Below are positions 26,235-33,613 of a stretch of 64,000 nt of DNA, piece after piece (within the stretch, counting starts at the first letter, position 1; every line of letters starts with the position of its first letter). A program made the translations under genes and the position numbers. The stretch is from Alphaproteobacteria bacterium (GTDB taxonomy: Bacteria > Pseudomonadota > Alphaproteobacteria > Micavibrionales > Micavibrionaceae), in assembly GCA_018399685.1 (NCBI GenBank), contig JAGYOK010000003.1, positions 35,144 through 99,143 of the forward strand, in the 5' to 3' direction. Under the pieces are notes generated by a model. It was not told the DNA's origin. It ran no database searches and worked only from the letters and a program-made list of their open reading frames with translations.

Positions 26235-26431
26235 GGCCACCAGATTTCTCTGGTAGCCGGGGAGTTTATATCCGTCGTAAGAACGGCGCAGCGTATTCAC
26301 GCGAACGCTATTATATTCCGCCGCCTCCCCAACCATAGGGTCGAGAAAGCAGCATCATTGATAACGGCCTGATGCTGTTTAGGCCGCTTACGAGGGGATA
26401 TAACGCCCCAGCCTGTTCCAAAGAAGAACAG
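26235..26431. ncRNA. Run of five hairpins: candidate structured RNA or leader
   Basis: Arms read directly: 26235-26244/26249-26258 (10 bp, one wobble); a nested set GGGGAG 26259-26264/CTCCCC 26325-26330 enclosing CGGCG 26284-26288/CGCCG 26319-26323 and AGCGT/ACGCT; 26347-26357/26370-26380 (11 bp); GGGG 26394-26397/CCCC 26406-26409; CTGTTC/GAACAG 26413-26431. No reading frame explains it. It could be the 5' leader of the minus-strand cargo genes, an independent RNA, or a single-strand origin or packaging signal. The remaining DNA to attR is AT-rich with arm repeats and no gene. Confidence 0.5.
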
Positions 26432-26541
26432 ACTGTCTTATTTGTATCTTCCGGTCTAAGAAAATGCAATGTAAAGAAGGAATAACGCCGTTTTTATATT
26501 GATGGACAATTACATTACTGTGTTTATCATGAGTTATTATG

Positions 26542-26569
26542 TGGGGCACTCATGGGGCACTAGTGGGCA
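26542..26569 (+). promoter_or_regulatory. Integrase arm-type repeats, right end
   Basis: TGGGGCACT occurs at 26542-26550 and 26553-26561, with a truncated TGGGCA at 26564-26569. Successive starts are exactly 11 bp apart, matching the spacing at the left end. This supports integrase arm binding on one face of the helix. Confidence 0.6.
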
Positions 26570-26675
26570 AATAAAGGCAATAGCTGCCGATATATGACAA
26601 AAAGCCATTCTGTTTAACTATTTGAATTTGTTATTGTATTCTGTTTTGGTGTGCTGCTAATTATATGCTGAGAGC

Positions 26676-26722
26676 GACTTTTAATCAGTAGGTCCGGGGT
26701 TCGAATCCCCGCGCGATCACCA
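26676..26722 (+). repeat. attR: 47-bp direct repeat copy 2 (tRNA-Lys fragment)
   Basis: Identical to 21270-21316. It lacks the 5' half of a tRNA, so it is not an additional gene. Weak further similarity (AGAGC) lies just upstream with a 4-nt deletion relative to the intact tRNA. Confidence 0.92.
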
Positions 26723-26875
26723 TTTATTTTAGTGTCCATACCGGAGACATAGGTAACACTATTTCGTTAAACGGGCGTCAACGATTTTTATTTCACAAAC
26801 GGACATAATCTAAATCAACATGAATATGTCGGCTAAGGCATGGCTCTGCTATAATTAGTGACAATAACTTCGTAA
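26723..26875. other. Short non-coding spacer, possible insertion-sequence remnant
   Basis: No gene is seen. The stretch 26732-26785 (AGTGTCCATACCGGAGACAT, then GGTAACACT and AACGGGCGTCAACG) recalls end-proximal DNA of IS481-type insertion sequences, but this is from memory only and there is no transposase frame. It separates attR from the end of the arsenic-type operon. Confidence 0.25.
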
Positions 26876-28249
26876 TTATTCCCCGGAACCTTTATCCTTC
26901 GATCCTGGAAATAAATTTTTGTGCACAACGATAATTGTTGCAGAAGAAACCGCTGCTATAACAAAGACCAGTAATGTTCCTTTAAGTGTGTTTAAGGTGT
27001 CTGGTGAAAACAGCATAAATCCGGCAAGAGAGGCCATAACCATGCCGCCTATAAGCTTGAGTACTCTGCCGTGCTTTTCTTCAAACTTTGTGACCTTCAG
27101 CGTTATAACCGCAGCAAGAATAATCGCTAGCTCATCAAGTAGATAAATCAGGATGTATACGCTAAACAATGCAAAGAAATACATTCCGTGAACATCGTTT
27201 TTCGCAAGCAGATTTGCCCAAATCACGGGGAAGCCTGCGGTACACGGCAGCTCTACTAGAACAACACCAAGCGCCAGAACAGCTGTTGCAGACATCATTG
27301 CAAATGTTGTTTTGTCCGGCTTGATAATCTCGCGCATATCCTTGAATATCCCCGGCTTGTGTTTGTCTGATATGGTAAAGGATATACCCTTTTTGAACCA
27401 GAAATAGTCCTTGATATTAACCGCAGCAAACAACAGGGCAATTATTGCAACAACAACTTGTATCCATTTCATATACCCTACATACATAAACACATTCAGA
27501 ATACCAAGTATGAATGCTCCGTATGCTGCGGCGGTTATAAAAAGAAACGTTAAAGAAACAATCAGCATTTTTTTACGCGACCTCGTATGTATAACCATTC
27601 CAAGTAGGAACATTATCAACCACGTTGAGCACGGATTAAACCCGTCTACAAAAGCAATCAGTAAAGTGGACAGCACCAAAGAAGAATCCGATAAATTCAT
27701 TTCTCCAAAAAAGGGAATGTCTATCATCTCCTCCTTATCGGTTGTGGTGCTCTTTGTTTCTGGGGCAAGTGGAGGGGTTTCGTTTTCCTCCGGTAAATCC
27801 AAAACTGCTTCTTCTTCAGCGGCTTCCTCGACCTCTTTTTCTGCTGGGGGCGGCTTTATTCCCGCTTTAACTAAAGGACTGACACAGCCCTTTTCTATAC
27901 ATGCGCGAACTTTCTCGGTTATGTCTTTTTGCATATATTCGCTATAACCGACTATCGGGGCGTAATCGCCAATAATAAAGGCAGGAACAGCCGTGATAGG
28001 GGCGTTATAAGCTCGGCCTATTTTTTCAAGAATCGCAACATTTTTGCTGTTTTGCCATGTTTCAAAGCTGTAAATGGTCAGATTAGGGTATTTGTTTTCC
28101 AATTCATCAAGAAAAGGCATCGCATCTTTGCAATGAGGGCAACCCATCCCCCAAAAGAAAACCATATCAACATCATTTTGAGCATTTGCCCTGATGGGAC
28201 TAAGCATTATAGTTGTTAACAGTAACAATAATGTCCAAAACCTTTTCAC
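26876..28249 (-). CDS. Thioredoxin-like domain fused to DsbD/CcdA-like membrane domain
   Basis: A 457-residue protein. A signal peptide (TLLLLLTTIMLSPIRANA) precedes a thioredoxin/glutaredoxin-like domain with active site GMGCPHCKD near residue 36. An acidic linker (EEAAEEEAVLDLPEENE) then leads to about six hydrophobic helices, including DGFNPCSTW and ELPCTAGFPVIW with paired Cys typical of CcdA/DsbD electron-transfer domains. It likely moves reducing power across the membrane to periplasmic thiol proteins. It is the last gene of the ArsR-led operon. Confidence 0.8.
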   Translation of the reverse strand: MKRFWTLLLLLTTIMLSPIRANAQNDVDMVFFWGMGCPHCKDAMPFLDELENKYPNLTIYSFETWQNSKNVAILEKIGRAYNAPITAVPAFIIGDYAPIVGYSEYMQKDITEKVRACIEKGCVSPLVKAGIKPPPAEKEVEEAAEEEAVLDLPEENETPPLAPETKSTTTDKEEMIDIPFFGEMNLSDSSLVLSTLLIAFVDGFNPCSTWLIMFLLGMVIHTRSRKKMLIVSLTFLFITAAAYGAFILGILNVFMYVGYMKWIQVVVAIIALLFAAVNIKDYFWFKKGISFTISDKHKPGIFKDMREIIKPDKTTFAMMSATAVLALGVVLVELPCTAGFPVIWANLLAKNDVHGMYFFALFSVYILIYLLDELAIILAAVITLKVTKFEEKHGRVLKLIGGMVMASLAGFMLFSPDTLNTLKGTLLVFVIAAVSSATIIVVHKNLFPGSKDKGSGE

Positions 28250-28262
28250 AGTAAAGTTCTCC

Positions 28263-28955
28263 TTAGAATGAAACTCCGAATATGTGCGTCAAGATATAGT
28301 AAAAACCAACAAGGATAAAGATAGCTCCTGTAATTTTCCTCGCCCATACCTCAAGCTTTGTAACTTTTTGAAACCATTTGCTAACAGAATGAATTCCAAC
28401 ACACAGTAGTAAAGCGAAAATGACCACTGGAATCGCTGTTCCTATGCCGTAAAAAGCGGGAATAACTAACCCTGATTCAAATTTTATAGCCAGCGGGATA
28501 AGGCTCCCGAAAAATAGTGCTGCTGAGACCGGACAAAAAGATAAAGCAAAGAGTATCCCTAAGACACCTGCACCCCATATCCCCCAATTTTGCGCTTTTT
28601 CTTTCATGGAATCACCAAAACCTTTGCCGCCAAAACTTATATGAATAAGATCGAGCAAGAATACACCTGCAACAATTAATACCGGCCCAAGAATTTTATT
28701 CATATTTGTTTGAAGAAAAAATGAAAGCTCTGGGATAGAAAGCAAGCTTGCAACAAGAAGCATCCCTATCGCCGTATAGGTTAACGTCCTGCCAAAAGTG
28801 TAGAACAGACCTGCCCAAAAGACGAATGAAGGCTTATCAATCTTTTTGCTAATATAAGAAATCGCCGCAATATTCGTTGCCAAAGGGCAAGGGCTTATGG
28901 ATGTAAGTATCCCCAGCCACAGAGCCGTCCCCAACGCAAAGATCATTTCTGTCAT
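28263..28955 (-). CDS. ArsG-like aromatic arsenical permease (CcdA/LIV-E type)
   Basis: A 230-residue membrane protein with about six TM helices and the motifs SISPCPLATNIAAISYIS (residues 18-35) and SFCPVSAALFFGSLIPL. These fit the ArsG family of aromatic arsenical efflux permeases, which belong to the CcdA/DsbD-like fold with a conserved Cys-Pro in each half. Its start overlaps the ArsF-like stop by 4 nt (ATGA), matching the arsEFG organisation described in Shewanella. The substrate is inferred from family and context; cytochrome c biogenesis CcdA-like electron transfer is the alternative. Confidence 0.7.
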   Translation of the reverse strand: MTEMIFALGTALWLGILTSISPCPLATNIAAISYISKKIDKPSFVFWAGLFYTFGRTLTYTAIGMLLVASLLSIPELSFFLQTNMNKILGPVLIVAGVFLLDLIHISFGGKGFGDSMKEKAQNWGIWGAGVLGILFALSFCPVSAALFFGSLIPLAIKFESGLVIPAFYGIGTAIPVVIFALLLCVGIHSVSKWFQKVTKLEVWARKITGAIFILVGFYYILTHIFGVSF

Positions 28956-29398
28956 TTGGGCTCTTCCTCAAGAAGTTTTCTGGTTTCTTCTTGAATATAG
29001 GCGATAAACTCAGGCTTGCTTCTTATTAGATTCCAAACCTGATCGAGATTTTTCCAAGAGACTTCCGTTTCCCCGTTTAATTTCGAGATAACAACAGATT
29101 TTGTATAAAGCCTGTAATCGTTAATAAAGTGCCTGTTTTCAGGTGGTTCTATATTTATGGCTTTCCATTCCAGTTTTCCGTCCTCAATTTCTTGAGCAAA
29201 ACCTGTTCTTATGGCTTCTTCGGTATAAGCCTCAATCATCTTGCATGAATAACACCGCGCCGTTCCGTGGAAGTAATAGGCAACGACTTTTTGCTGCGCT
29301 TCACTTACTGGCAGTTCGTCATCTGCCGCAAAAACATTCGAAGAAAGTGCAAAAGTAAAGGCTAGCGCGAAAAATGCTATTATAATTTTTCTTTTCAT
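28952..29398 (-). CDS. ArsF-like exported redox protein
   Basis: A 148-residue exported protein with signal peptide (IIAFFALAFTFALSSNVFA). The mature domain contains YYFHGTARCYSCKMIEAYTE with a CYSC dithiol and is thioredoxin-like in outline. This is the signature of the ArsF subunit, which together with ArsE reduces nitrophenyl arsenicals in the Shewanella system. It is coupled to the ArsG-like gene by a 4-nt overlap. The enzymatic role here is inference. Confidence 0.7.
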   Translation of the reverse strand: MKRKIIIAFFALAFTFALSSNVFAADDELPVSEAQQKVVAYYFHGTARCYSCKMIEAYTEEAIRTGFAQEIEDGKLEWKAINIEPPENRHFINDYRLYTKSVVISKLNGETEVSWKNLDQVWNLIRSKPEFIAYIQEETRKLLEEEPK

Positions 29399-29409
29399 TT
29401 TTCTTCTTT

Positions 29410-29640
29410 CTAGATGAGTTTTTCGATTTCCTTGGAAGATAGTAATTTTCCCGAGGACACCACTTTTCCATCAACGGCAAGCCCGGGAGTGCTCATCACG
29501 CCATATGCAACAATATCTGCGATCTCTTGCACTTTTTCGATCTCATATTCTATGCCTTTGCTTTTTGCCGCTTGTTCTGCATTAGCCAGAAGGGTTTTGC
29601 ATTTTGGGCATCCGGTTCCCAATATTGTAATTTTTTTCAT
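29410..29640 (-). CDS. Small dithiol thioredoxin (ArsE-like)
   Basis: A 76-residue thioredoxin-fold protein of the redox-active disulfide family: KKITILGTGCPKCKTLLANA with a CPKC active site, then cis-Pro-like STPGLAVDGKVVSSG. It is cytoplasmic (no signal). The start at 29640 has an AAAGGA site; the upstream ATG at 29655 adds only five residues. In arsEFG loci the first component is such a protein. It lies 11 nt upstream of the ArsF-like gene. Confidence 0.75.
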   Translation of the reverse strand: MKKITILGTGCPKCKTLLANAEQAAKSKGIEYEIEKVQEIADIVAYGVMSTPGLAVDGKVVSSGKLLSSKEIEKLI

Positions 29641-29666
29641 CGTATTTCCTTTCAAATCAAGTTTGT

Positions 29667-30077
29667 TTATTCAGAGATTGAAGCTGTGTAAGCCTGCCAT
29701 TCCGGCCAGCCGCCTTTAAACCAAAATATCTTGGGTGATATTTTCCATTGCATGGCCTGATTTGCCCCATGGTACGCACGCAATGCGCCTGAGCAGTAGA
29801 AAATCAAGGGTTTGCCTTGAAAAGGCTCAAGCATTTCTCTGGTCATTAGGTTTTGGGCACTGCCCGGCTCGAAGTATGTCATGTTTAAAGCTTGTGGCAT
29901 GTGGCCGCTTTCGTAGAGCGATGCATGCCTGTTATCAATAATGACGACATCACCGGAGTTAATCATTTGATAGACTTGCTGCGCATCAATTTCCTTCACG
30001 CCTTCGGCCTTGGCTGGAAGATGACAGGCCATAAGAATGATTAGAAAAAAGGGCAATATTGAAATTTTAAAAAACAT
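29667..30077 (-). CDS. Exported rhodanese-domain protein
   Basis: A 136-residue protein with signal peptide (ISILPFFLIILMACHLPAKA; a lipobox-like LMAC is also present) and one rhodanese domain. It has the DNRHASLYESGHMPQALNM motif and the catalytic-loop sequence FYCSGALRAYHGA with the persulfide-forming Cys. It probably handles sulfane sulfur or thiol chemistry in the periplasm. Its start overlaps the end of the upstream permease gene, so the two are coupled. A rhodanese is unusual in a classical ars operon. Confidence 0.8.
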   Translation of the reverse strand: MFFKISILPFFLIILMACHLPAKAEGVKEIDAQQVYQMINSGDVVIIDNRHASLYESGHMPQALNMTYFEPGSAQNLMTREMLEPFQGKPLIFYCSGALRAYHGANQAMQWKISPKIFWFKGGWPEWQAYTASISE

Positions 30078-31029
30078 AATTAAATACATATCCCACAATC
30101 ACAAACGCCAGCGCTAAATATGCAACAAAAAATGCCAGCATCTGAACTTTTAAAACTTTACGCAAAATTACCAGCTCGGGAAGAGATATCGCAACAGTGC
30201 TCATAATAAAGGCCAGAGTTGTCCCCACAGGCAATCCCTTGCTAATCAGTACCTCCGCTACCGGAACAACGCCTGTAACATTGGAATAAAGAGGCACAGC
30301 CATTATAACCGCCATAGGCACTGCAAACAAATTGTCTTTTCCTGCGTGGGCGATAAACCATTCCTGCGGCACAAAACCATGTATCGCGGCGCCAACACCA
30401 ACGCCAATCAAAACATATAACCACACCCTTTGCAAAATGTCTTTTGTCTCACCCCAAGCATGATTAAGGCGATGTTTGAGGGTTAATTTCCTTTCTTCTA
30501 TTCCGTCTTTGGGTACGTTGATCTGAAAAACAAAAGGCTCTACCCAACGTTCTATCTTGAGACAATCTATTATTGCGCCGCCAACCATTCCGGTAACCAT
30601 TCCTGTACCGACATAAGCCAACGTAAATTGCCAGCCGATTGCTTCGCCAAAAAGTATGGCGGCAACCTCGTTAACCATCGGAGAGGTAATCAGAAAAGCC
30701 ATAGTCACCCCAAGCGGAATACCTGTTCCCAAGAATGCAATAAACAGCGGAATTGAAGAGCAAGAGCAAAAAGGCGTAATTGCACCAAGAGTGACAGCAA
30801 GAAAATAAGCCAGCAACATTGGCTTGCCATCAAGCCAATGCCGGACTTTTTCAGGCGATATCCATGAGCGGAAAAATCCGACAAGCAGCATCAATGTTGT
30901 AAGAAGAAAGAAAATTTTTGCCGTATCTTCAATAAAGAAATGCACCGCTTCTGCGAGGTGGGTTTGCGGGGCAATCTGCAATAGGTCGTGGGTCACCCAA
31001 TCAGCTAATTTTGCAAATATTTTAAACAT
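30067..31029 (-). CDS. ArsP-type permease (DUF318)
   Basis: A 320-residue permease with about eight TM helices and the family motif TPFCSCSSIPLFIAFLGTG near residue 84, plus a cytoplasmic loop rich in Arg/Glu around residue 175-200. ArsP members export trivalent organoarsenicals such as methyl- or phenylarsenite; the Cys pair fits As(III) binding. The start at 31029 has an AAGGAT site, preferred over ATG 31044. It is the first structural gene after the ArsR-like regulator. Other metal or metalloid substrates are possible. Confidence 0.75.
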   Translation of the reverse strand: MFKIFAKLADWVTHDLLQIAPQTHLAEAVHFFIEDTAKIFFLLTTLMLLVGFFRSWISPEKVRHWLDGKPMLLAYFLAVTLGAITPFCSCSSIPLFIAFLGTGIPLGVTMAFLITSPMVNEVAAILFGEAIGWQFTLAYVGTGMVTGMVGGAIIDCLKIERWVEPFVFQINVPKDGIEERKLTLKHRLNHAWGETKDILQRVWLYVLIGVGVGAAIHGFVPQEWFIAHAGKDNLFAVPMAVIMAVPLYSNVTGVVPVAEVLISKGLPVGTTLAFIMSTVAISLPELVILRKVLKVQMLAFFVAYLALAFVIVGYVFNYVF

Positions 31030-31059
31030 TGTAGGATCCTTCATACTTTAGGCGAGTTT

Positions 31060-31431
31060 TTACTTTGTGCACTTTTTCTTGTCACAGTCGCAGGCGGAAA
31101 GCTCGATAATTGAAACACCTTTTTTATCTTCCTTGATACTGGCAAATTCAACGCCGCAGCAATCTCGAACCATGAAACGGATTAAATCTCTGACCAGCGG
31201 GAAATTAGCCGAATATATCACCGAGCGCCCTTCACGGCGAGAACTGACTATTCTGGCGTTGGAAAGATGGCTTAAATGAAAAGACATAGTGTTATGCGGC
31301 ACGCCAAGGGATTCGCTTAAAGAACCGGCAGGCAAGCCATCCTCACCAGCACTGACCAGTAGCCGAAACGCCCGCAAGCGAGTTTCTTGGGAAAGTGCAT
31401 CAAATATTATAATAGCTTCTTGAATATCCAT
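31060..31431 (-). CDS. arsR: ArsR-family metalloregulator
   Basis: A 123-residue winged-helix repressor. The HTH (PAGSLSESLGVPHNTMSFHL) is followed by the wing SSRREGRSVIYS. A Cys pair at 91-92 (VRDCCGVEF) and further Cys 114, 116 and 121 (SACDCDKKKC) at the C-terminus recall the C-terminal As(III)/Sb(III) site of the Acidithiobacillus ArsR type. The start at 31431 is chosen because the family begins at MDIQEA; the upstream frame to 31476 would run into the promoter. It probably represses the downstream operon and releases on binding metalloid. Confidence 0.82.
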   Translation of the reverse strand: MDIQEAIIIFDALSQETRLRAFRLLVSAGEDGLPAGSLSESLGVPHNTMSFHLSHLSNARIVSSRREGRSVIYSANFPLVRDLIRFMVRDCCGVEFASIKEDKKGVSIIELSACDCDKKKCTK

Positions 31432-31440
31432 GTGTCCAGA

Positions 31441-31467
31441 GATATAGACATATATTAATAGTGTCAA
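31441..31467 (-). promoter_or_regulatory. Candidate promoter of the ArsR-led operon
   Basis: On the minus strand a consensus -35 TTGACA (31467-31462) is followed after 15 nt by TATATC (31446-31441), a few bases before the regulator start. AT-rich dyad-like sequence between them could hold the ArsR operator. The short spacer would fit a regulated promoter but lowers certainty. Confidence 0.45.
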
Positions 31468-31606
31468 GTATACCAAAACAGAATTTTTTAGTTATTCATT
31501 AAGGAGAAGACGAAAGCTGGTGTAATGGATGCAATCATCAACATCTTTTAAAACAGCATAAATACTGTTATAAAAGCGCCAAATATAATCCCGAAAGGAA
31601 TATAAA

Positions 31607-32605
31607 ATGTTTGTAATTACCGGTGCAGCCGGATTTATCGGTTCAGTACTTAGCAATACGCTAGCGCAAAATTATCCCGATCAGGAATTAATTGTCGTTG
31701 ATTTTCTACAAACCGGGGATGATCGCTGGTCAAATCTGGATATAGCAGATCAGAACGGCTCAATCTATTCACGTATCGATCCGCAAAACATCATTCAAAC
31801 TCTGGATACACACCGCGATGATATTCGGTGCGTATTTCATATGGGAGCCAATTCTGACACCGCCGCCAGTGAAGAAGACGCTAAAAAATGGAATCTGGAT
31901 TATAGTAAAGAGCTGTCTATGTGGTGTGCTAGTCATAATGTACCTTTGATATATGCATCTTCGGCTGCAACATACGGTAATGGCGAATGTGGTTATGTTG
32001 ATAACGAATCACTTGATTATCTTGAAAAGCTCAAACCCTTAAACGCCTATGGCCGCAGTAAGAATGATTTTGATAAATGGTTGGTTTCCCGTCTCAAAAA
32101 AGAGCAGCCGCCACAATGGGTTGGTTTGAAATTTTTTAATGTTTACGGGCCAAATGAGTGGCATAAAGGACGCATGGCCAGTGTGGTTCTACACGGATTT
32201 AATAACATACAAAATTCAGGAGAAATCAAGCTTTTTCAAAGCCATAAGGAAGGTATTGCCGATGGCGAGCAAAAGCGCGATTTTGTTTTTGTCAAAGATG
32301 TTGTGCGAGCTATGATCTGGTTTTATGAGCATCCGAGTGTAAGCGGTTTATTTAATCAGGGCACAGGGCAGGCACGCAGCTTTCTTGACCTTGCCAGAGC
32401 CACATTTGCGGCTGTCGGTGTGGATGAGAAAGTTTCCTTTATACCAACGCCAGAAAAGTTTCGCGCGCAATACCAGTATTTCACTCAGGCAGATATGACA
32501 AAATTCAAAACCGTTACTCAAGGTAATTTTAATTTTACAGCGCTTGAAGATGGTGTGAAAGATTATGTTTGCAATTACCTTTTACCAAAGAGCCAGAGCC
32601 TCTAA
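31607..32605 (+). CDS. hldD: ADP-glyceromanno-heptose 6-epimerase
   Basis: A 332-residue extended SDR enzyme that converts ADP-D-glycero- to ADP-L-glycero-D-manno-heptose for the LPS inner core. The NADP site FVITGAAGFIGS is at the N-terminus. The SSAATYGNG segment and the catalytic YGRSK motif (NAYGRSKNDFDKW) follow, then KFFNVYGPNEWHKGRMASVV, the HldD signature. A GAAAGGAAT site precedes the ATG. It indicates an outer membrane with heptose-containing LPS, consistent with the LpxR-like protein. Confidence 0.94.
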   Translation: MFVITGAAGFIGSVLSNTLAQNYPDQELIVVDFLQTGDDRWSNLDIADQNGSIYSRIDPQNIIQTLDTHRDDIRCVFHMGANSDTAASEEDAKKWNLDYSKELSMWCASHNVPLIYASSAATYGNGECGYVDNESLDYLEKLKPLNAYGRSKNDFDKWLVSRLKKEQPPQWVGLKFFNVYGPNEWHKGRMASVVLHGFNNIQNSGEIKLFQSHKEGIADGEQKRDFVFVKDVVRAMIWFYEHPSVSGLFNQGTGQARSFLDLARATFAAVGVDEKVSFIPTPEKFRAQYQYFTQADMTKFKTVTQGNFNFTALEDGVKDYVCNYLLPKSQSL

Positions 32606-32784
32606 TCGGGGTTTATGAAAAATTTTAAAGCCAACAAAATAATAAGTTTTTTTGCCTTTATTACTTTAAATTAGGATCGTTATATTTGATGACAAAAATA
32701 GTAAAATCTTGTCATGAGAGCTTTATCGCGTCATAGTGTGCGCTACCGCAAAGGGCAACTTTTATTGATAAACAAGGATTAGCG

Positions 32785-33555
32785 ATGACAAAAAAGGCAT
32801 CTGGGTCTTCTTCAAAACAAGATGACAAAAAACACGTGGCACCTCCAAAAGAGATTCCTCAGAGTATTTCTGTAGGTATAGTGGCGCGATTTCGCCGTTA
32901 TCTCTTTACAGGGATTCTGGTTACAGCACCAATCAGTATTACGGTGTATTTAACCTATATTTTCCTGTCTTTTGTTGACAACAAAGTTGTTCGCTTGCTT
33001 CCAGCTGATTGGTATGAGGCAATTTATCCCAAAACGACTATTCCAGGTTTGGGGCTTATTGTTGTTATTGCGGGTTTTATCTTTATTGGCTGGTTTGCAA
33101 CCAATTTCCTGGGACGCCTTTTTATCCACCTGTCAGAGTATGTTGTTGAGCGAATGCCTGTTATCCGTACGCTCTATGGCGCAATAAAGCAGATATTTGA
33201 AACCATTATGGCAAGCCAGTCTTCCGCTTTTCGTGAAGTTGTGATGCTTGAATATCCTCGTAGGGGAGTCTGGTCTATTGGATTTGTAACAGGGATTACA
33301 AAGGGTGAGGTGCAATCTCACACAGAGCAGGAGACAGTGAACGTTTTTGTCCCCACCACCCCAAACCCGACCTCAGGTTATTTGTTGTTCGTACCTAAAA
33401 AAGAGCTCAAATATCTTAAAATGAGTGTAGAAGAGGGGGTGAAGCTTGTTGTCTCGGCAGGCATTATCACTCCTCTAGACAAGATTGATAGCAAAAAACA
33501 CGAAGAGAACGCTAAAAAATCAAATTTTTTCGGCTTGCATAAAAACAAAGAATAA
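32785..33555 (+). CDS. DUF502 family membrane protein
   Basis: A 256-residue protein with two N-terminal TM helices (LFTGILVTAPISITVYLTYI and LGLIVVIAGFIFIGWFATNF) and a cytoplasmic C-terminal beta domain containing EYPRRGVWSIGFVTG and FVPTTPNPTSGYLLFVP. These are hallmarks of DUF502 proteins (COG2928), widespread in proteobacteria and without established function. A charged Lys-rich N-terminus precedes the first helix. It is followed by cysE. Confidence 0.88.
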   Translation: MTKKASGSSSKQDDKKHVAPPKEIPQSISVGIVARFRRYLFTGILVTAPISITVYLTYIFLSFVDNKVVRLLPADWYEAIYPKTTIPGLGLIVVIAGFIFIGWFATNFLGRLFIHLSEYVVERMPVIRTLYGAIKQIFETIMASQSSAFREVVMLEYPRRGVWSIGFVTGITKGEVQSHTEQETVNVFVPTTPNPTSGYLLFVPKKELKYLKMSVEEGVKLVVSAGIITPLDKIDSKKHEENAKKSNFFGLHKNKE

Positions 33556-33613
33556 TGCAAAAAAGGCGCACACAAAGACGAAATAAAAAGTCAAAAAGAA
33601 AGTATATTCAAGA

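Larger units (their letters stand above)
21270..26722. mobile_element. Integrated satellite-like element in tRNA-Lys
   Basis: About 5.4 kb bounded by a perfect 47-bp direct repeat of the tRNA-Lys 3' half (21270-21316 and 26676-26722). It has an adjacent tyrosine integrase, arm-type repeats at both ends, two excisionase/AlpA-like HTH proteins, an HUH-type replication-initiator-like gene, an XRE regulator, a two-gene exported-protein cargo on the opposite strand and extensive hairpins. There are no capsid, portal, terminase or conjugation genes. It is best described as a small integrative, probably replicating, satellite-like element. The boundaries are seen directly; mobility is inferred. Confidence 0.9.

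Noticed and set aside
26676..26722. Second tRNA-Lys gene
   Set aside because: Only the 3' 47 nt are present; the acceptor 5' strand and D-arm are missing, so it is the attR repeat.
21270..26722. Complete prophage or integrative conjugative element
   Set aside because: No terminase, portal, capsid, tail, lysis, relaxase-plus-T4SS or partition genes are visible; the size is only about 5.4 kb.
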